Below, one piece after another: positions 57,905 to 64,000 of a stretch of DNA of 64,000 bases. The translations under genes and the position numbers were made by a program. The notes under the pieces are model-generated. The model saw only the letters and a list, made by a program, of their open reading frames with translations. It was not told the DNA's origin and did not search any database. The DNA comes from JAGDMS01 sp050015455 (lineage in GTDB: Bacteria; Desulfobacterota; Binatia; HRBIN30). The stretch's first letter is position 1; every line of letters starts with the position of its first letter. The stretch lies in the NCBI GenBank assembly GCA_050015455.1, contig JBEKBJ010000001.1:80291-144290 (forward strand). The letters run 5' to 3'.

Positions 57905-59125
57905 ATGATTCGGGTGTTGGTTGTCGAAGCCTCGAGCGGCGGCGTCGGCGGCGGGTCGCTGACAGGGCTGTACCACATGATCCGCGGCCTCGACCGGACC
58001 AGGTTCGAACCCGCGATGGTCTTGTACGAACGCAAAACGATTGAAGCCGACCTGCAGGCGCTCGGGGTGCCGGTGCATCACGTGCACCGCCGGCGCATCC
58101 CAAAGGAGCATGCGTTGCTGCGGTACGACAGATATCACCGCGCTAAAGCCTTCAGCGGTGTCCGTTCGCTGCTCGGCTTCGGCCGGCAGGCGTTGCGCCT
58201 GGCTGCGGAGGAGCTGCCAGCCGCCATGCGCTTGGCATCGGTCATCCGCCGCGAAAAACCCAGCGTGGTCCATCTCGGCAACGGCGTGCGCGCGAATTTC
58301 GACGGCGTCCTGGCGTGTTGGCTAACGCATACCCCGTGCGTGTGCCACGTGAAGGGATTCGAAAAGTACTCCGCTCGCGAGCGGTGGGTGGCGCCGCACA
58401 TCGACACATTGGTGTGCATGACCACGGCGGTGGAAGAGCATTGTTCCCGCCATGGCGTGCGCGGCCGCCGCACCCAGGTGGTGTACGATGGTCTCGACGA
58501 AGCGGCATTTACCCCGCGACGCCATGCCAATGCGGTGCGCAGCGACTTCGGTATTGCCAACGGCACTCCGTGTCTCGGTGTCATCGGCAACATTCAGGAA
58601 TGGAAGGGTCAGACAGTGTTCGTCGAAGCCATGGCGCGCGTGGTCGAAGCAGTGCCGCAGGCCCGCGGGCTGATCATCGGCGGTGTACATCGCGCTGGGG
58701 TGGCGTATCACGAACAGGTACAATCACGGATTCGCGATTTGCACTTGGACCGCTGCCTTCGCATCACCGGCTTCCGCAGCGATATCGCTGAGGTGATGAA
58801 CGCACTTGACGTCGTCGTCCATACCTCCGTGCAGCCCGAGCCATTTGGACGTGTGATTTTGGAAGGTATGGTGCTGGGCAAGGCGGTGGTGGCCACGGCG
58901 GCTGGCGGTGTGCCGGAGTTGATCCGCGATGGCGAAACCGGGTTCCTAGTGCCGCCGGGTGACGCCGCTGGCTTGGCCGCGCGTCTGATTCCGCTGCTGC
59001 AAGATCCGACTCTGCGCCAGGCGGTGGGGCGGCGGGCTCAGGCGTGGGCGCGCGGGCACTTCAGCCTGCAACGCCATGTCGCCGCGATGTCGGCGATCTA
59101 CGAAGAATTGACGAACCGACGTTGA
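57905..59125 (+). CDS. Family 4 glycosyltransferase
   Basis: 406 residues. LVVEASSGGVGGGSLTGLYHMIRGLDRTRF at the N-terminus; GVIGNIQEWKGQTVFVEAMARV, ITGFRSDIAEVMNALDVVVHTSVQPEPFGRVILEGMVLGKAVVATAAGGVPELI holds the sugar-nucleotide site with E-P-F-G-x3-x-E. A complete GT-B enzyme of the locus. Confidence 0.9.
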   Translation: MIRVLVVEASSGGVGGGSLTGLYHMIRGLDRTRFEPAMVLYERKTIEADLQALGVPVHHVHRRRIPKEHALLRYDRYHRAKAFSGVRSLLGFGRQALRLAAEELPAAMRLASVIRREKPSVVHLGNGVRANFDGVLACWLTHTPCVCHVKGFEKYSARERWVAPHIDTLVCMTTAVEEHCSRHGVRGRRTQVVYDGLDEAAFTPRRHANAVRSDFGIANGTPCLGVIGNIQEWKGQTVFVEAMARVVEAVPQARGLIIGGVHRAGVAYHEQVQSRIRDLHLDRCLRITGFRSDIAEVMNALDVVVHTSVQPEPFGRVILEGMVLGKAVVATAAGGVPELIRDGETGFLVPPGDAAGLAARLIPLLQDPTLRQAVGRRAQAWARGHFSLQRHVAAMSAIYEELTNRR

Positions 59126-59127
59126 AC

Positions 59128-60918
59128 ATGCGCATATTGGGAATATCGTGTTTCTACCATGACGCTGCGGCGGCCTTGATTGACAACGGCCAGCTGATCG
59201 CCGCCGCCGAAGAAGAGCGGTTCACCCGCAAGAAACACGACTCCGATTTTCCGCGCTTCGCCATCCGCTACTGCTTGGAAGCGGCCGGCATCACCTCCCA
59301 GGAACTCGACTACGTCGTCTTCTACGAGAAACCGTTCGTCAAGTTCGAGCGCATCCTGACCACCGCCGTGCAGGTCGTGCCGAAGTCGTGGAAGGTGTTC
59401 GGCGACGCCATGACCACCTGGCTGCTGGACAAGTTGTGGGTGAAGAACTTGATTCACCAAGAGCTGGACATTCCACCGAGTCGCATCCTGTTTACGGAGC
59501 ACCACGTGTCGCATGCGGCCAGCGCCTTCCTGTGCTCACCGTTCGACGAGGCGGCTATCCTTACCATCGACGGCGTCGGCGAATGGGCGACCGCCACCAT
59601 GGGGCGCGGCAAAGGGACGGAAATCAAGCTGCTGCGCGAGATCCGCTTCCCCCACTCGGTGGGTTTGCTGTACAGCGCCTTCACCGCTTTCCTCGGCTTC
59701 GAGGTGAACGAGGGCGAGTACAAGGTGATGGGCATGGCGCCGTACGGGACGCCCCGGTACGTCGCCAAGGTCTATAAGCTCGTCCATGTTGACGCGGACG
59801 GCAGCTTCTGGCTCGACATGGATTACTTCTGTTTCCACCACTCGTCGACCCAGACCTACAATCGAAAGTTCACCGATCTGTTCGGGGAGCCGCGCGACCC
59901 GTCCTGGCACTTCTTCACCGAAAGCTCAGGGTATCCGTCGTACTTCGAGCCCAAGCCTGCGAATTATACCGAGCTGGCCGCCAAGAACCAGCACTACGCC
60001 GATATCGCCGCCAGCATCCAGCAGGTCACCGAGGAGATCGTACTGAACATGGTGCGCAACCTGAACCGCGAAACAGGCCTGGACCGCCTCTGTTTGGCGG
60101 GCGGCGTGGCGCTCAACAGCGTCGCCAACGGGCGGGTGCTCCGTGAGACGCCGATGCGCGAGATCTTTGTGCAGCCCGCGGCCGGTGATGGCGGCGGCGC
60201 CCTCGGAGCGGCGCTTTACCTCTACCACTGCGTGTTGGGAGAGGCGCGCCAGTTCGTCATGCGGCACGCCTACTGGGGGCAAGAGTACGACCAGGGTGCG
60301 ACGAACGACTTCCTGCGCCACTCCGGGGCGCGCTACCAGGTCTATTCCCGTGAGGACGAGCTGCTCGACGCGGTGGTGGAGGAGTTGTGCGCCGGTCTGG
60401 TCGTCGGCTGGTTGCAAGGGCGGTTCGAGTGGGGGCCGCGCGCGCTGGGCTCGCGCAGCATTCTGGCCGACCCGCGGCGCAACGACATGAAGGAGATCGT
60501 CAACGTGAAGATCAAATTTCGCGAGCCCTTTCGGCCGTTCGCACCCTCGGTGCTGGCCGAGGCCGCAGAGCGGTACTTCGACCTTCCCGATGCGCCAAAG
60601 CACTATCCGGCGCGCTTCATGCTTTACGTCGTCGATGTGAAAGAGGGACAAGGTGAGGTCCTGCCCGCGATTACGCACGTCGACGGCACGGCGCGCCTGC
60701 AGACGGTGCACGCGGCGGAGAGCCCGTTGTACTACCGGCTTATCAAGCGCTTCGGGGATGCAACCGGCGTCCCCGTTGTGTTGAACACGTCATTCAACCT
60801 GAAGGGTGAACCGATCGTGAACACGCCGGCGCACGCGTTCAGCACCTTCATGCGCAGCGGCATGGATGCTTTGGTACTGGGTAACTGCATGGTTCGGAAG
60901 GATCTTGAGACGGCGTGA
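59128..60918 (+). CDS. NodU-family carbamoyltransferase
   Basis: 596 residues from ATG 59128. MRILGISCFYHDAAAALIDNGQLIAAAEEERFTRKKHDSDFP, LFTEHHVSHAASAFLCSPFDEAAILTIDGVGEW, CLAGGVALNSVANGRV and GRFEWGPRALGSRSILADPR are family hallmarks, and the C-terminal VVLNTSFNLKGEPIV domain is present. It uses carbamoyl phosphate and ATP to place a carbamoyl group on a hydroxyl, probably on the exported glycan or its lipid-linked precursor. The DUF5989 gene that often accompanies it lies at 63519. Confidence 0.93.
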   Translation: MRILGISCFYHDAAAALIDNGQLIAAAEEERFTRKKHDSDFPRFAIRYCLEAAGITSQELDYVVFYEKPFVKFERILTTAVQVVPKSWKVFGDAMTTWLLDKLWVKNLIHQELDIPPSRILFTEHHVSHAASAFLCSPFDEAAILTIDGVGEWATATMGRGKGTEIKLLREIRFPHSVGLLYSAFTAFLGFEVNEGEYKVMGMAPYGTPRYVAKVYKLVHVDADGSFWLDMDYFCFHHSSTQTYNRKFTDLFGEPRDPSWHFFTESSGYPSYFEPKPANYTELAAKNQHYADIAASIQQVTEEIVLNMVRNLNRETGLDRLCLAGGVALNSVANGRVLRETPMREIFVQPAAGDGGGALGAALYLYHCVLGEARQFVMRHAYWGQEYDQGATNDFLRHSGARYQVYSREDELLDAVVEELCAGLVVGWLQGRFEWGPRALGSRSILADPRRNDMKEIVNVKIKFREPFRPFAPSVLAEAAERYFDLPDAPKHYPARFMLYVVDVKEGQGEVLPAITHVDGTARLQTVHAAESPLYYRLIKRFGDATGVPVVLNTSFNLKGEPIVNTPAHAFSTFMRSGMDALVLGNCMVRKDLETA

Positions 60919-60989
60919 AGCGAGGCCGTGAACCGCTGGCGGGCACGGTGCTCGCCACCATGGGAACCCTGTACGCTCTGAGGTAGCCA

Positions 60990-62411
60990 GTGGCGTTCAA
61001 CAGCTACGAGTTCGCTCTGTTTCTACCGGTGGTGCTGCTCTGGTACCACAGCTTGAGGTCGCATCGTGCCCGCCTCTGGCTCCTATTCGTCGCCAGCAGC
61101 ATTTTCTACGCGTCCTGGAGCCCAGCTTATTTGTTGTTGCTCTATGCGTCCGTTGTTGTCGACTACTGGGTGGGACGCGCGCTCGTCAGCCATGAGAATC
61201 GCCGCAGAGCCATCCTGCTTGCGAGCCTCGTCGTCAACCTTGGGGTGCTGGCGATCTTCAAATACGCCGACTTCATCGTGCAGAACCTCGCCCATTTTGT
61301 TTCCGCGCTCGGATTCGATTGGCGCCCGGCTCTGTACGGCTCATCGCCGCCGCTCGGTATCTCGTTCTATACGTTCCTTACGCTCAGCTATACGATTGAC
61401 GTTTATCGCCGTTTGGTGCCAGCGGAACGGTCGCTCCTCAACTACAGTGTCTTCGTCACCTTCTTCCCCCACCTGATCGCGGGGCCCATTCTGCGGGCGA
61501 AAGACTTCCTGCCGCAGGTGATGTCGCCGCGGCCCGAGAACTACCGACCGTGGTTTGGCTTCAACCGCATGGCGATCGGGTTCATCAAGAAAGCGGTCTT
61601 GGCTGATACGCTGGCTACCTTCGTCGAGCCCGTTTACGCGCACCCGGGCTTATACGATGGGGTTTCCTGCTTGCTGGCGACTTACGCGTACGCTTTCCAG
61701 ATCTTTTTCGACTTCAGCGGCTACTGTGACATCGCCATCGGCGCCGCTGCGCTCCTCGGCTACGAGCTTCCGCTCAACTTCGACAGCCCGTACCTCGCGC
61801 GCAACATCACCACGTTCTGGCGGCGTTGGCATATGTCGCTCTCCGCGTGGCTGCGAGACTACCTGTACATCAGCCTCGGCGGCAATCGCAAGGGCCGGCT
61901 TCGTACGTACGCAAACCTGATGCTGACGATGCTGCTCGGCGGCCTCTGGCACGGTGCCTCATGGAACTTCGTGATCTGGGGCGGGTTGCACGGTGTGTTA
62001 CTCGCCATACACAAGCTGTGGGTGGGACGGCCGCAGTCGGAGACGCCCGAGGAATCGTACCAGTTTCACTGGCGCAGCGTGGCACTGTTCCTGATGGTCT
62101 GCCTGGCGTGGGTCTTCTTTCGCGCGCAGACGCTCGACGCCGCACTCGGCATCCTGCGGGCGATCGCGCTGGTGCCGGCGCGTGCCCTTAGTGGGTCGAT
62201 CAGTCTAGAGCGCGTTGCGGCCGCTATTGTACTGCCTCCGTCGGCGATCTTCGCTTACTCGTTGTGCACACAGGCCCGCAGGCGCTGGGAGCTGTTCGCA
62301 CCAGGCTCTATGCCCCAGGCGGTGGCGTACGGGTGTGCCATGGCAGCCGTCGTCGTAATGCTTGCATCGGCGGCGGCACCGCCGGCGCAGTTCATCTACT
62401 TCCGGTTCTGA
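60990..62411 (+). CDS. MBOAT-family O-acyltransferase (AlgI-like)
   Basis: 473 residues with about ten membrane segments, GTG start. SYTIDVYRRL, FFPHLIAGPILRAKDFLPQ, NFDSPYLARNITTFWRRWHMSLSAWLRDYLYISLGGNRKG and the catalytic His region MLLGGLWHGASWNFVIWGGLHG identify the AlgI/DltB group. It should pass acetyl groups across the membrane for glycan O-acetylation with the SGNH-like protein encoded next. Confidence 0.93.
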   Translation: MAFNSYEFALFLPVVLLWYHSLRSHRARLWLLFVASSIFYASWSPAYLLLLYASVVVDYWVGRALVSHENRRRAILLASLVVNLGVLAIFKYADFIVQNLAHFVSALGFDWRPALYGSSPPLGISFYTFLTLSYTIDVYRRLVPAERSLLNYSVFVTFFPHLIAGPILRAKDFLPQVMSPRPENYRPWFGFNRMAIGFIKKAVLADTLATFVEPVYAHPGLYDGVSCLLATYAYAFQIFFDFSGYCDIAIGAAALLGYELPLNFDSPYLARNITTFWRRWHMSLSAWLRDYLYISLGGNRKGRLRTYANLMLTMLLGGLWHGASWNFVIWGGLHGVLLAIHKLWVGRPQSETPEESYQFHWRSVALFLMVCLAWVFFRAQTLDAALGILRAIALVPARALSGSISLERVAAAIVLPPSAIFAYSLCTQARRRWELFAPGSMPQAVAYGCAMAAVVVMLASAAAPPAQFIYFRF

Positions 62412-62421
62412 GGTGTGGGTA

Positions 62422-63501
62422 ATGCCGTCACCCTCGCAAAAAACGCCGTCTGAGTGCCGCTTTATCAGCGCGGCGGTGGCGAGTTTCGTGGTGACCGTCG
62501 CCCTCGCACACGTCGCCACGCTTCTAGCGTTACCCGCGATTGCATCTCAGCTCGAGCGCCGCATGTCAGCTGTGGCCGGCGGCGATCTCGACCTCGGCGT
62601 GCCGCCCGCACGACCGCGCCGGCTAGCCGTTATCGGCACCAGCCTTTCGCGGTCCGGCCGCACCAAGGAGACCCTCGCGGCTGTGCTCCGTCGCCGTCTG
62701 GTACTGGCGCACAGCCAGGTGGTCAACCGGAGTGGCAACGGCTTCCAGATGGGAGACCTCTTCGCGCGAGCCATTCGCGAGTCGCGCGACGGCACGCGCG
62801 TGCTGCTCGTTGAGCTCAATCCGTTTGTCTGGAACGAGCGTCGCTACCTCTTTCAGTCGAAAGAGGACAAGGTGGTCACCCTCGAAGCGGCCGACGCGGT
62901 GGCGATCTTCCCGCATGTGCGTGGTTCGGTGCGGCTGCAGATCATACGCCAGCTGGGCCTCGATGACGCACTGGCGTACCTGGCAGGGTGCTTTGCGCCG
63001 GCCCGCTTTCGTCAGGGCGGTTTGCTTCAGTTTGCGCTCGGCGCTGCAGGCCGCCGCGCCTTGCCGTCTGCGCCTCGCGTCAGGACCGACGCCGAGGCAC
63101 GTGAGCGCCACGAGCAGCTGCGCACGCTCACGTGCAACAACTTCAGCCGCAAGCGCTTCGACGGGGTCGACCTAGAGGTGCTCGACGATCTCCTTGACTG
63201 GGCGAACCGGGAGCAGACGCGCCTGGTGTTCTACTTCCCGCCGCTCAACACGGCGTGGCTGGCGGGCTGCGGCGGCGACACGCTCGCGCGCAGCAACGGG
63301 CTGGTCGCCGAGCTGCGCCAGCGGGTTGTCGAACACGGGTTCCAAGTTGTCGACATGTCGCACCTCCTCGATGGCCGCGTGGAACTGTTCGACGACTACG
63401 GCCACCTGGTGCGGGCGGGCAGCATAGATCTTTGGGCGGGGCCGCTCGTCGATGAGCTGCGCCGTCTGGCGGTTGCGCAGGCGGCGCTTGGTGCCAAGTG
63501 A
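62422..63501 (+). CDS. Secreted or anchored SGNH-hydrolase-like protein (acetylation partner)
   Basis: 359 residues from ATG 62422. A signal-anchor (about 16-38) is followed by RRLAVIGTSLSRSGRTKET, where GTSLS takes the place of the GDS motif, then VNRSGNGFQMGDLF and LVELNPFVWN. The C-terminal FYFPPLNTAWL and GFQVVDMSHLLDGRVELFDDYGHLVRAG (Asp-x-x-His region) fit the SGNH fold used by AlgX/AlgJ-type acetyltransferases. It directly follows the MBOAT gene. Confidence 0.7.
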   Translation: MPSPSQKTPSECRFISAAVASFVVTVALAHVATLLALPAIASQLERRMSAVAGGDLDLGVPPARPRRLAVIGTSLSRSGRTKETLAAVLRRRLVLAHSQVVNRSGNGFQMGDLFARAIRESRDGTRVLLVELNPFVWNERRYLFQSKEDKVVTLEAADAVAIFPHVRGSVRLQIIRQLGLDDALAYLAGCFAPARFRQGGLLQFALGAAGRRALPSAPRVRTDAEARERHEQLRTLTCNNFSRKRFDGVDLEVLDDLLDWANREQTRLVFYFPPLNTAWLAGCGGDTLARSNGLVAELRQRVVEHGFQVVDMSHLLDGRVELFDDYGHLVRAGSIDLWAGPLVDELRRLAVAQAALGAK

Positions 63502-63518
63502 ACAAACAGGAGTGAGTA

Positions 63519-63698
63519 ATGAAATTCACTGAAGGATTTCGGCAGCGGCTTGGAATCGCCGGGGAGTTGATGGCCTTTCTCTGGCAGCGAAAGCTCTGGT
63601 GGCTGATTCCGATGGTGCTCGTGCTGCTCGTGTTCGGCGGCTTGATGGTCACCGCCCAGAGCTCGGCCCTCGGCCCGTTTATCTACACCCTGTTCTGA
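63519..63698 (+). CDS. DUF5989 small membrane protein
   Basis: 59 residues, ATG 63519 after AGGAG. One membrane segment with the conserved tail: FLWQRKLWWLIPMVLVLLVF, then AQSSALGPFIYTLF. This is the DUF5989 pattern, found mostly next to NodU-type carbamoyltransferases; function unknown, possibly an accessory subunit of the carbamoylation or acetylation system. Confidence 0.88.
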   Translation: MKFTEGFRQRLGIAGELMAFLWQRKLWWLIPMVLVLLVFGGLMVTAQSSALGPFIYTLF

Positions 63699-63720
63699 AG
63701 AAAACGTGATGGAGGGATCT

Positions 63721-63891
63721 ATGCGCTCGGTTCGTCTTTTCGGAACGGCCCCGGTCCCACGGCTCATCGCCCTGATCATGAGTCTGTGGCTGAGCGCCAA
63801 TGCCGCGCGGGCACCGCCGATCCTGTATGTACCTGCAAGCTTTCCCGTGCGTACGCAGGGGGAATGGAGTCACAACACCTTGCCGGCCTAG
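63721..63891 (+). CDS. Small putative exported protein
   Basis: 56 residues from ATG 63721 with GGAGGG upstream. MRSVRLFGTAPVPRLIALIMSLWLSANAARA looks like a signal peptide; only about 26 residues would remain (PPILYVPASFPVRTQGEWSH). It could be a small secreted peptide or the relic of a larger protein. Not recognised. Confidence 0.4.
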   Translation: MRSVRLFGTAPVPRLIALIMSLWLSANAARAPPILYVPASFPVRTQGEWSHNTLPA

Positions 63892-63916
63892 CCCGGCGCA
63901 GAAGGAAGGAATCCCA

Positions 63917-64000
63917 ATGGATGTCGCTAAAAGTCTTATTCTTCGCACGGCGGCGGTACCTCTAGCCTTCGTCATTGTTCTAGCGGTAGCACCGGAAACG
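63917..64000 (+). CDS. Start of a gene running off the right edge
   Basis: ATG 63917 follows GAAGGAAGGA. The 28 codons visible, MDVAKSLILRTAAVPLAFVI then VLAVAPET, begin with a hydrophobic stretch like a signal peptide or first membrane segment. The product cannot be named from this fragment. Confidence 0.45.
   Translation, partial: MDVAKSLILRTAAVPLAFVIVLAVAPET

Noticed and set aside
1..64000. tRNA, rRNA, riboswitch or CRISPR loci
   Set aside because: Scanning by eye for T-loop sequences, conserved rRNA words and regular repeats gave nothing convincing; a tRNAscan or Infernal run would settle it.

Overview
The window is GC-rich (roughly 60-65 %), densely coded DNA from what looks like an uncultivated deltaproteobacterium-like lineage, with Binatota or Desulfobacterota-type bacteria as the best guess. 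That guess rests on an F420-type LLM oxidoreductase, a Thr-Pro-rich surface protein with Cys-rich and dockerin-type repeats, sigma-54 two-component genes and an exosortase-A-style exopolysaccharide locus. No rRNA, tRNA or CRISPR array was recognised, so the taxonomy is only an inference.

Region 1 (1-10.4 kb) is mixed chromosome: a partial DUF2760 gene, an LLM oxidoreductase, a MITE-like repeat, a 1031-residue secreted modular protein, a MazEF-type toxin-antitoxin pair, a decayed VapC gene, leucyl-transferase bpt, two small unknown genes, threonine aldolase, a PhzF-family isomerase and an HPt phosphotransfer protein. Several of these genes (mazE-like, bpt, ltaE) have a -10 box 7-8 bases before the ATG and no Shine-Dalgarno sequence, which suggests leaderless transcripts.

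Region 2 (11.0-20.8 kb) is an integrated element bounded by a 34-base direct repeat with one mismatch. The right copy is the last codons and stop of a sigma-54 response regulator. The element carries a tyrosine recombinase, excisionase-like proteins, a NrS-1-polymerase-like primase/polymerase, a DUF3987-type ATPase, a TPR membrane protein and several unknowns, mostly joined by ATGA/GTGA overlaps. One small zinc-finger gene is frameshifted at an A8 run. An excisionase pseudogene just outside and an integrase-tail fragment just inside the left end point to repeated integration at this site. The insertion separates the HPt gene from the kinase/regulator genes.

Region 3 (20.8-26.4 kb) is regulatory: a hybrid histidine kinase containing a degenerate receiver and a sigma-54-type AAA+ domain, its overlapping NtrC-type regulator, then, divergently, a degenerate kinase-like protein and a second NtrC-type regulator.

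Region 4 (26.4-64 kb) is a long exopolysaccharide/envelope locus, almost all on the plus strand, starting behind a candidate sigma-54 promoter. It encodes an ExeA-like ATPase, a NusG/RfaH-like antiterminator, two alkaline-phosphatase-superfamily enzymes, glycosyltransferases, Wza/Wzz/CpsD-like export proteins, an O-antigen-ligase-like polymerase, a FemAB-like transferase, sugar-modifying enzymes, an unusually ordered sugar-1-phosphate transferase, a Wzx-like flippase, a carrier protein with a PLP decarboxylase and AMP ligase, an HprK-like kinase, a carbamoyltransferase, MBOAT and SGNH-type acetylation proteins, and DUF5989. Embedded in it is a phosphosulfolactate synthase (ComA) next to an argininosuccinate-lyase-superfamily enzyme and an ATP-grasp ligase. 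The gene set resembles exosortase-A loci, but no exosortase or PEP-CTERM protein is visible. The most interesting hypothesis is that this locus builds a sulfonate and/or amine-bearing decoration for the exported polysaccharide.
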